NCBI GenBank assembly: GCA_037176905.1 | Contig: JBBBWG010032064.1 | Span: forward strand, 1 to 43,199 | Length of the DNA: 43,199 nucleotides | From: Azolla pinnata | Lineage: Eukaryota > Streptophyta > Polypodiopsida > Salviniales > Salviniaceae | Direction of reading: 5' to 3' | Part shown: positions 34,203-43,199 of the stretch, one piece after another | Layout: every line of letters begins with the position of its first letter | How positions within the stretch are numbered: position 1 is the first letter of the stretch | Position numbers and translations under genes: made by a program | The notes under the pieces: model-generated | What the model was told of the DNA's origin: nothing | Seen by the model: only the letters and a program-made list of their open reading frames with translations | Database searches by the model: none

Positions 34203-37200
34203 ATGGCTCTTCTCAAAGCTTCCGTCGTCTCTTCTGCCGTCCGCCTTCCATCCAACGCCGACCAGCTCTCGGCCTCTTCCTCGTTCTCTCGAGCTCCCCT
34301 CAGCCATGCCGCCCCCTGCGCGAATCAAAGCTTCCGCAGCAGCGCAAGAGTTCCCACCTCCACCACCACCACCCGATGCTTCCGTGCTTCCGCGAATCCC
34401 TCCACTTCCAGTTAAGAATCGTTTGAAGGCTTCTTTTTCTTCTCCCGTTTCTTCCACGTCTTCATTTCGTGCGTATCCATTTTCCCTTTCATGTTTTAAC
34501 TACATATCGTGTATTGGCATGTTTCATGCTTCTGTTTCCGTTTCTCCGTGTCTTGCATATTTCTATTCTAAGCACATTTATACTAGCTGTGCTTTATCTT
34601 AGTCTGCATCGCCATCCTTAAGGCTACATCTATGAAATTTCATACTAATCAGCTCGTAAAGATCTTATATTAACTAAGATCCAGTCACCCTAATCGATTT
34701 TTACTTGGAAATATATCCTACAAGCATGCGTTTTTGTCTCTAGCATCATGCATGGAAGGAACTACAGTTTAGACTATACATACACGTATTAGTATCAGAA
34801 TGTTGCATTCTTCTTTTAAAGATTATTCCGACAATGAAAATTCAGTACAAAGACACCTTTTTTATGTCATAAAACAGCATCCTTACCGTGCTATAGATCC
34901 ACCATACGAACACTCGCAACTTTTGTACTATTGTGTGAAACAATGATTTCCAGGATCACAATCAGCATCATACATCGCATTATGTTGCCATAATTTGAAA
35001 GATTTCTTGTCACTGTAAGGATGTTACGTGTCTTTCAAAAGTTCATCTTGGCCACAACGTTGTATTCTTTGGAAGAATGCATGATACATGCAAAATACAG
35101 TGTATGTCCTAAAACATGTATGTTTGTCAACTTTGTCTAATATTCTACAGGTGCAAAAAATATTACACATCTTATGCATTACAGTTTGGCCGTTAGTTGA
35201 AAAATATGGCATTAGGTCCATTGTGAAACATAAATCATGTAGTCCTAATTGTATTCACTTGCTTTCTAGATCTGATCCGTTCGGATGATTTACTGAATGC
35301 CGCTGTCCATTGGTGCAGCCTTGGATCCAGCTCTTCAGGTTTCCTTGAAGCGAGCAGTTGCAAAGAAAGCAGTGGAGCTCATCAAGCCAGGGATGATTGT
35401 TGGACTTGGAACTGGAAGCACAGCGTCATTAGCTATTGAGGAGTTGGGAAAACTCATTCAGCAAGGAAAGGTAAGACATTGTAACGTGAATAAGGGGTGC
35501 ATTTCAGAAAGCCAAGCACATAGCCTGTCGCTGTTGGAAAACAGTGCTTTAAACATGCATGAAAATTTCTAGTCATAAAAGTAAATGTATCAGAATCACA
35601 TTGTTGTGCTAATAGTTACATGTGCTACAATCATATTATGATCCTGGGTAGAGAATCTAGTACCACTGCAGATGAATTCATGTTTTCTGTCCAGAATTAT
35701 GTACACTGTTAACACGGTTGATCATGATATGCTGTTATATACATTTGGTTGGTTTCACGTCCAAGCGTGTGTCTTGCCACATTCTATGATCTCTGTGAGG
35801 GCTTAACGTGATGTTCTACTCGATGTCATTTATGATTATCTCACAATATCTGGTATTACACCATGAGTCCTGTTATGAAGATGTTCTCTATCATTCGGAT
35901 ACATGCACTTTTTGCTGAAATAATGGGCCTGAGCTATACCCTTGACAACATGTATTGCATTTTACTGTGCTTTTTGGAGTGTTAATGATTTTTACCTGCT
36001 GTTTATTCTGATCTGTAGCTGAAAGATGTCGTTGGAGTTGGAATGAACTATCAGTCAAAGGTTCTTGCCCGGCAATTTGGTATCAAGTCTGTAAGTACAT
36101 TATCTCTTTTTTGATAACCATGATCTTCCCATTAATCAAACCCTGCGTAGAAAAGCTGTTTGATTGTGTGTATGATCTCCTCTTTAACAGGCGGACCTAA
36201 ATGATGTGAGCACAATTGACTTGTCTTTTGATGGAGCAGATGAAGTAGATGCATCTATGAACTTAATGAAGGTTGGCTGTGCTGGACGTATTAAGATGAG
36301 ATTAGGTAAATACTCAAATGTGTAATTTCTAAGCATTTTTTAGTATTTTTTTTTGTACAGGGTGGTGGTGCTGCGCATACTATGGCAAAGGTAGGAAATC
36401 TTGTTGATCTCATTCTTGTATTGAATTATAATGCAGTGGAAAATTGTGAGTGTCAGCACTATCTGTGATTGCAGGTGGTTAATACTATGGCTAAGCAATG
36501 TGTCATAATAGTAGACCAGACGAAAATTGTTTCTGAACTTGGCTTGACATTTCCAGTCACCGTGAGTGTCTTGACAGATCTTGTACTGAATTCTAGTTTG
36601 CATCTTTTATCATGTGACATGTGTGCATATATATATTATGAAGAGTTTTTTCATGCATCCCTGGATTTGATTCAGTTTTTATGCTTGTTTATAACCACTT
36701 CTCCTCAGGTTGAAGTTCTCCCACCTGCAATTTTACCAGTTCTTCGCCAATTGGTTGCATTAGGGGGAGGTGATATTTTTATATGAAATCTCTTAGTCTA
36801 TTCTCATGTTTGATTGGTAACTTTTATTGCCATTGTATGAAGCTCAATGATTATTGTACTGTAAACTTTCTTGGGGACACTGTTCAGTAGTCAGTTTTAT
36901 ACAGACTTATATACATGATATTTCCTAGAGGGATGTATTCAAACATGCAGCTCTTTCATATAGAATAAAACGGATTCCTTAAACTGAATAATAAATTTGA
37001 TGATGTCATGAAGAATTCACTGTACGGCCCTGTTTGGTTGAAATTTCTTAGATGCTGTTGTAGTAATTCAATGTTACTGACTATAACTTCTTGTTAGTCA
37101 TTCTAGATTTTCGCCAGTGGGCATGCGCTCTTTACTTAATATTCATGATTGAATTGAGCTTCAGTAAGCATTGCATGCCGTTTCATTTTCCTTTCAGATC

Positions 37201-38017
37201 CTGAAATTCGGAATGCTTTGCGGAAAGATGGACCTGTTATTACAGACTTTGGGAACATGGTTGTAGATGTCCGGTATGTATATGCCTACTTTCATTCCCA
37301 TCTGTGATTTTATCCTTATGAGCAAATCTAAGCAGCTAAGAAAATCATGTTTTAAGATAAAGAAAATTTTCAAATACTTTAGCGTTTTTTATTTCGTTAA
37401 TACCTTTATAGCATTGTTATTTCATCAAGGTGAGACAAACCCAGTGTTATTTCAGATTGTTTCCCTCGAATTATATAAATTTGTATTTGGATAGAATTTG
37501 TAGATTGTGATTGAATCATTATTGACATCATGGCAATGCATAAAATGGTAAACACTTTATTAAACACTTGAGGCAACCAGCTCAATACAGTGCATTGTAT
37601 TCCTATTTTCACACAGCTTTGCTGTGCAAAATATCTCTTTCTCTCAATTATTGTACTCTATCAGTTTATTGAACTACTGACCTAATGGCTCATCTAACAA
37701 TATTTATTTCTCATTTTCTGATATAATATCCTTTTCAGATTTCCCACACCTATAAAGAATCCAGCCGAGCTTGAGAAGGCAATCAATATGATTCCGGGTG
37801 TCGTTGAAAATGGTGACAAACAATTGATGCTGTTATCAGTACAGGAAGGTATTAAGAATGTGATGTGAGATTTCTGTGCCCTAACCTATTTCTTTTTTCA
37901 GGCCTTTTTGTTGGTGTAGCTGATTCTGTGCTCGTAGCTACACAAGATGGTGGTGAGATAGCAGTTGTAGAACTTGCTGAGTTCGTGAGAAGCTTGGAAA
38001 GCGCAAAAGAAGCATAA
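34203..38017 (+). CDS. Plastid-targeted ribose-5-phosphate isomerase A with altered active-site loop
   Basis: Ten exons (34203-34410, 35319-35470, 36019-36090, 36191-36271, 36361-36390, 36475-36561, 36709-36769, 37198-37273, 37739-37812, 37902-38017) join in phase to 318 codons. RpiA interconverts ribose-5-phosphate and ribulose-5-phosphate in the Calvin and pentose-phosphate cycles. Residues 1-68 are Ser/Ala-rich without acidic residues, like a chloroplast transit peptide. Then come GLGTGST (98-104, phosphate binding), SFDGADEVD (Asp158 and Asp161 match E. coli Asp81 and Asp84) and KGGG (Lys171 matches Lys94). The loop after it reads AAHTMAK, where RpiA has AALTREK, so the catalytic Glu103 position is Ala180. 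The C-terminal half (VITDFGNMVVDVRFPTPIKN, IPGVVENGLFVGVAD) is intact. It is nearer to bacterial-type RpiA than to the plant KGRGG type. AATAAA at 38199-38204 is a candidate poly(A) signal. It may be inactive or altered in activity. Confidence 0.88.
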
Positions 38018-39500
38018 TCAGCGTGGCTTAAATTCATGAAGAAAACGGAAAAAGGAAAATGAATTGAAAGAGATTTTGTTAAACGTTTATGAAGAGACTT
38101 AGGGATAACTTTAGAATAATAATTTGATTGGTGCTCGGTGCTCAAATTTAGCCCATTCTCGTTTTCATCAATCATGCGGGGAAAAGTAGCCGTTCAACAA
38201 TAAAAGAACAAGGAAAAAAATGAAGCAATAGTACTAAGTGTCAGCAAATGAGAATGATCAATAATGTTATAGTAGTGTTATGTTAAAGCCTAATTTGGGG
38301 GGGGAGATGTTTGTAGTAATGGAATTTTCGATTCTCTTTAGAAACCAGAGCTTCAATTTTGTAAAGTTTCCATCGTTATCTCTGATCCAGACATTGTATT
38401 TTGACATGTTAGAAATACATTGAATTTTTTCATTTGCAAAGTTATCAAGAGAAGAGAAGGTTGGCTAAAAAGAATGGACGTTTTCTTATACTTAAAGATG
38501 ATGTATAGTCCAGAGTTCTTGCTAAAGATATTTCGATGCAAGATTTCTTGATTTATCCATTACATAGTGTCTTTTTAGGTATTATCCTTGAGTTCGATTG
38601 AGTGCTCAATGTTTTCTGATGTACATCGATGGTCAGTGTTTTAGTGACAAGTTGGCTCTGACAGTAGTTATGATCTTTTCTGAAGGTTTCCCAAAGCAGA
38701 GAGACCAGTTTAATGGATGTTTTTTCCTCTAATGTCATCAGTAATGAACGTTTTGAGAAAACGAATGCAGTGCTTAATAAGTAGTCACTGGCGAATTGTT
38801 TCAAAGAAGTTACTTGTTAACACAGAACGCTTGGATTGAATATTGCCGTCTTTCCGTATGATGTTTGATTGTGCATGTGAAACTACAGGCCTCTACTGAA
38901 TATCAAGCAAACTTAGAGGTACTACATCCTTCTAATACGCAGAAGACTTACCAAACACAATAAAAGCCAGATGTGAATTCTTTGAGAATAGGCACCAACA
39001 ACAATTGACATAGCTGACAATGCATCCAAACGACACACTTGACATTCAAAATTTCAAATTGTTGCTGTTATTATCTTCACTTGAACAATCACTATATCCA
39101 CTTGATGATCGTTCTTTGCTGGGTTGGTACACTCTGGTAACTAAGTTCTGTTTTGGAAAGTAAATTATGTTTTATGTGTGTTGGTAAATATATGCACAGG
39201 GAATTTTGCTACGTTTACAAATTTTACTTGTAGGGGTATTCTGATTGTTTTCTGTTCAATTGATCAAGTTCTGCATAGCATTTGGTAGTGGCGTAAAAAG
39301 AGAACTCCATTCTTGATCTACAAAGTAAACGTTCATCACTTGAGAATGCATTATGTGACAGAACTTTTTGTTTCCGTTGGTCTATCTTTGGAAGAATATT
39401 ATTTCACTACATGTTTTGAAGGAGTCCTTTGAATAAAAAAATGAAGCCAACTTCTTATCTACATTATTTGAAAGGGAAAGATACAACGACCAAAAACATA
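38018..39500. other. Convergent intergenic region between isomerase and FAP genes
   Basis: Contains the 3' flanks of two converging genes. AATAAA at 38199 suits the isomerase. No additional coding region or structured element was found. Confidence 0.45.
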
Positions 39501-41446
39501 TTAACTTCTAACTACTGATGCTAATCTTGAACCGATCTCTTCCTTCCCCTTCGTGTCGAAAGGTTCTTCCCCAATGTAAAGATCAAAAAAAGCACGGCAT
39601 AAGAGCGGGCTTTGAACTGCTCCCAATTCGATATCCCCGACTGAAAGCATTCAAAAAACACATCAAAGTACCTTAATAAACACTAAGGAATAAAGAGGAA
39701 AGGGAAGGAAATATGAGGGGCAGAACTAAAAACATCACTAGCAATTTTCCAGAATACCTAGATCATTATGTGTCCAAACTTTGTACAGCAATTTTGTGAA
39801 AAAAAAGCTCAAGAAAGGTGGAATTGGATGACACAGACACAGACACAGACATAGACACACATTTGCATTTGTATTTGTGTTGTGTTTTGATTGCAATGCA
39901 CTTACTTTTTGTCTTAAGAATGTGCCCAGAATGTCTGGTTATGTCGATAATGGTTCCTGATGGCAGCTTGATGTCATCCTGAAATAGCTTCGTAAAACTG
40001 CCCAAAGGTAGGCTCAAAAGAAAAGAGAAGCATAAATTTAAACAACAGAAGTAGCAATCATGCGTTTTTGGATTGTTTCATGAAAATGTAACTGGACATA
40101 AATCTGAGTTTTTATCTTTATGTTTTCCAAACCTCTCAAGCAATGGCTTATCCTCCTGCCCATTAAATTTCTTGATTCTGCTACCAATTGAGTCTTCGAA
40201 CGCACTCCTGACAGATCCAATTTTCAGCCTCCCATACACAATAACAAGCCGCACTCTCATCTCGAAATCCGACATTGCAAGATCATCATAGAATGCCTTA
40301 TTCTGTGTCAAGTCTGAGACCTCATACTCATCGTATTTGTTTCCACTATTGAGCTTCTCCTTCAGACCACTTTCATTGGCATAAACCCCTGCAGAAGTAA
40401 CACACAACCGTTTGCACTTCACAAATAAGTTCAGGAAAGAACAATCACTGTATGCTACCAAGTATCGATGTTATGTGCATTCACATTCAGGAATGCTGCA
40501 TGCATTATTTGAAATTCGATATACACAACTATTCCACGTACAAATGGTAAAAAAAGAAACGAAATAATATGCCAAAACCATGGCATATGCTCATGCTCTT
40601 GTAGCATTGAGCAAGGGATATGAAAGAAGCTAGATCCATATTAATACAAGAGAAAAGATGAAACTTATAGCTTTGTGTGTGTGAGTGTGTGTAGATTTAA
40701 GTAACATGCAATGCACCATAGAAATCAGGCCAGAAATAGCATAAAATCTACACGGTTTATGTCAAATACTGTATACGTACATGCATGCAATCCAACACTA
40801 GGCATCACTCTTTATAAAATAAAGATACATTAACATATGATAGAGCAACATGAAAAGAAAAAGCACAAAGAATACTATGGAACCGAACACCAAAATCCTA
40901 GCAGAACAACTAAGATTCAAAATCTAACACAAAATTCTAGCAAAGAAAACAAAGACAGTGATATTCTTTTTTACACGATTTTTTTTTTTTTGGGGGGGGG
41001 GGGGGGGCTTTTTTACCAAATGCATAGACAGTGATATTCTTAACGCCAAGGATATTCTTCTTCCTCAATCCGGTCCCTGCAAGATTCAATTCCTTGGAAT
41101 TCTTCTCATCCTCCGCACCCGCATCGGAGATAACGATGGAGGTTGGGAAAGAGGCCCCTGTCTTAGGCTCCGTGAAAGAGGATGCCAGAGACTGGGATAC
41201 GGAAGCAAACGGGAAGAACCCATGAGCGCCACCGGCGCCACCGGCGCCGCTGCATTGATTCCATACCGGATCTCCTCTCCTCGCGGAGCTCTCCGGGCTG
41301 GCGAGTGGAACAGAGGCTACACCGGCTGCGAAAGCGATGGATGCAACGGAAGCGCCAAGACCCAATTTTGTCCAGCGAGAGGTGTGGCGAAGGGGTTGGA
41401 GGTGGTTGGAGAAGAAGCTCGAATCGAAGGAGGAGGAGGTCGCCAT
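39501..41446 (-). CDS. FAP1: Chalcone-isomerase-fold fatty-acid-binding protein, FAP1-like, plastid
   Basis: Four exons (41446-41017, 40388-40133, 39997-39906, 39640-39501) join in phase to 305 codons. The protein belongs to the non-catalytic CHI-fold FAP clade, plastid stromal proteins that bind C12-C16 fatty acids and influence fatty-acid supply. The first 90 or so residues are Ser-rich with few acidic residues, consistent with a transit peptide. The conserved fold starts at EPKTGASFP, with GLRKKNILGVKNITVYAFGV, RLVIVYGRLKIGSVRSAFE, SFTKLFQDDIKLPSGT and LLCRAFFDLYIGEEPFD. The last of these is the signature end of FAPs and is encoded by the final exon with a clean TTTCAG acceptor. FAP1 is preferred over FAP2 and FAP3 from the EPKTG and FTxLFxDxxKxP context, without a tree. 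Intron 1 begins with a long C/A homopolymer tract close to the donor. Confidence 0.87.
39824..39861. repeat. (GACACA)n microsatellite in FAP intron 3
   Basis: GACACAGACACAGACACAGA-type hexanucleotide repeats lie in the intron between the third and fourth coding exons. Confidence 0.85.
40979..41007. repeat. T13G16 homopolymer junction in FAP intron 1
   Basis: Thirteen T followed by sixteen G on the plus strand. On the gene strand this is C16A13, beginning about ten bases inside the intron after the GTAAAAAAG donor. Confidence 0.9.
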
Positions 41447-41601
41447 GGCTGCTGCGAAGCCTCTGGGGGACTTTGCAGAGAGGTTTAGGAAATCGCCCAA
41501 ATGCCCTCTTCTTCTTCCTCCTCCTCTTCTGAGGGAGGGTTTTAGGATATGTCCCAAATACCCCTCCAATTCTCTTCTGAATTCCTTTTTTGTGCATTTA
41601 A

Positions 41602-41633
41602 GGTTTAGGGTTTAGGGTTTAGGGTTTAGGGTT
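41602..41633 (-). promoter_or_regulatory. Four tandem TTTAGGG units (telo-box array) upstream of FAP gene
   Basis: GGTTTAGGG followed by three further TTTAGGG units lies about 155-185 bp upstream of the FAP start codon at 41446. On the gene strand it reads CCCTAAA repeats. This could be a telo-box promoter array or a short interstitial telomere insert; position near a leader favours the former. Confidence 0.6.
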
Positions 41634-41639
41634 AATTCT

Positions 41640-41890
41640 CGAATCGCTTTGGATTCTTGTTCAAAAATTGTGAGCAAATGAGGGAGTAGATCTTTCGGTA
41701 AGATCGTAAACACATCCGGCTTGTCTAAACTCGCTCGAGCTTTTCAAATGACTCTCATACTCTCGAGTCGATGACCATTTGAGTCGAGCCATGTCTTAGC
41801 GAAATCAAGCCGATTGCTAGCTTGGCGCTCCTAGATTGATTCGTCGGTCGATATATACCATATGTTTCTTTGGTTGTTAACGTGTAAATA
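41640..41890. other. Intergenic, nothing recognised
   Basis: Short AT-rich spacer between the telomere-like units and the decayed satellite. No gene is supported. Confidence 0.4.
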
Positions 41891-42525
41891 TGCTCATCTA
41901 GCTCATCGTGGAGGATTGATAGTCTATATCCGAGATTCGTTCTCGTCCAAAACCCGTTCACAACTTGCTGCTCATCTAGGTGGCTACAGAGGATTAACGA
42001 TCCAATTGAACTTGAATCCATCCAAATTCATTCTCATTGCAAAACCTCGTTTGAAGCTAGCAACTCATCTAGATTCACCGTGGGAGGATTGATAATCGAG
42101 CTCGAATCGGCTCCATCCAGATTCTCGTAAAAAAATCCGTTTGTGGCTACCATCGAGATCAGCGTGGAGGATGGACAATCTATCCAAAATCAGCTCTATA
42201 CATGTTCATTCTCATCCAAAACCCATTAACAACTAGCATCTACATCACTCTTGGAGGATTGAAGATCAATATGAAATCAGCTCTATGACTAGCTACTCAT
42301 CCAGAACACCATACAATCCAACTGGAAATCGTGTATCCACCATCCAAATGCATCCGCATCGGAAACATGTTTGTGACTAGCTACTGATCCAGATCACAAA
42401 TACAATCTAGCCGAAATCGGATCCATCCAAAGTCATTCCTGTCGAAGATGCGTTTATGGCTAGCTGTTATGTTATGTAAATTTCCTCATCCAGATCACCA
42501 GGGTTGATTGACCATCTATCTATCT
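41891..42525. repeat. Decayed tandem satellite, units of about 87 bp
   Basis: Eight diverged units begin near 41894, 41974, 42066, 42151, 42238, 42299, 42386 and 42488. Each has a CATC(T/C)AGATCAC-like head, usually GTGGAGGATTGA, then ATCCAAATTCATTCTCATC and GTTTGTGACTAGCTA. Unit length ranges from about 61 to 102 bp through indels. Confidence 0.75.
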
Positions 42526-42534
42526 ACGTGCAAC

Positions 42535-43165
42535 CATCACGATCATCATCATCACCATCACCACCATCACCACCATCACCACCATCTCCACCATCACCAC
42601 CATCTCCACCATCACCACCATTTCCACCATCACCACCATCTCCACCATCACCACCATCTCCATCATCACCATCACCATAATCTCCATCATCACCATCACC
42701 ATAATCTCCATCATCACCATCACCATCACCATCATCACCATCACCATCATCACCACCATCTCCATCATCACCATCACCACAATCTCCATCATCACCATCA
42801 CCATCACCATCATCACCATCATCACCATCACCATCATCACCATCATCACCACCATCACCATCATCACCATCATCACCATCATCACCATCACCATAATCTG
42901 CATCATCAACATCACCATCACCATCATCACCATCACCATAATCTGCATCATCTCCATCATCACCAGCATCACCATCACCATAATCCCCACCATCACCATC
43001 ACCATAATCCCCACCATCACCATCACCACAATCTGCATCATCACCATCACCATCAACATCATCACCATCACCATAATCTCCATCATCACCATCACCATCA
43101 GCATCATCTCCAGCATCACCGGCATCATCACCATCACCATCATCATCAGCTCCATCATCTCCATC
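42535..43165. repeat. CAT/CAC trinucleotide array with interspersed variant triplets
   Basis: About 630 bp of CATCACCATCACC-type triplets. Interruptions such as ATCTCC, ATAATC, AATCTGCATC and AATCCCC recur in local higher-order units of roughly 18-36 bp. The poly-His frame on plus and poly-Met/Val frame on minus follow from the array and are not taken as genes. Confidence 0.9.
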
Positions 43166-43199
43166 CTGATCCTCGTCGAAAACCCTAGCTATGGTGTTT

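Noticed and set aside
42508..43188. Poly-His and poly-Met/Val open frames of more than 200 codons
   Set aside because: Both are direct readings of a CAT/CAC triplet array with no non-repetitive flank resembling a protein.

Overview
This is a nuclear land-plant window. It has TTTAGGG-type interstitial telomere repeats and telo-boxes, plastid and mitochondrial targeting peptides, GT-AG introns from about 80 bp to 2.7 kb, and many AT-rich intergenic microsatellites. A GC-rich intronless transporter gene beside lower-GC intron-rich genes would suit a monocot, but the species is a guess. A run of exactly 100 N (20644-20743) marks an assembly gap.

Layout, left to right. A GONST3-type nucleotide-sugar transporter (minus, 1173-2411) has a pure (CAA)19 tract near its start and a degenerate tandem repeat in its upstream region. 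From 2.4 to 6.2 kb I find no protein gene, only repeats, including a composite telomere-like array at 4338-4647. A five-exon minus gene (12259-6224) encodes a probable mitochondrial protein with an SRP54 M-domain-like region and a C-terminal SEC-C zinc motif. The splicing factor PHF5A follows (15145-15477, plus, with a 5' UTR intron), then ribosomal protein L19 (17652-19885, plus, five exons, telo-box upstream). A cluster of ten W-box cores abuts the gap, upstream of a GT8 inositol phosphorylceramide glucuronosyltransferase (IPUT1/PGSIP6 type, 21456-24008, plus, five exons).

The stretch from 24 to 31 kb is gene-poor. A minus-strand secretory cysteine-rich protein resembling the JTB family starts at 32523; four exons are clear but its last exon is unresolved. 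A tandemly duplicated region of about 0.33 kb lies upstream of a ten-exon plastid-targeted ribose-5-phosphate isomerase (34203-38017, plus). In that protein the residue matching the catalytic glutamate of bacterial RpiA is alanine. A four-exon chalcone-isomerase-fold fatty-acid-binding protein (FAP1-like, minus, 41446-39501) follows. The window ends in a decayed satellite of about 87 bp units and a CAT/CAC array of about 0.6 kb.

The genes are unrelated housekeeping and metabolic genes and do not form a cluster or operon. I see no intact transposon, rRNA, tRNA or CRISPR. The most notable items are the altered active-site loop of the isomerase, the SRP54-M/SEC-C protein, the JTB-like gene, and the promoter-region repeats (W-box cluster, E2F-like 26-mers, duplicated isomerase upstream region).
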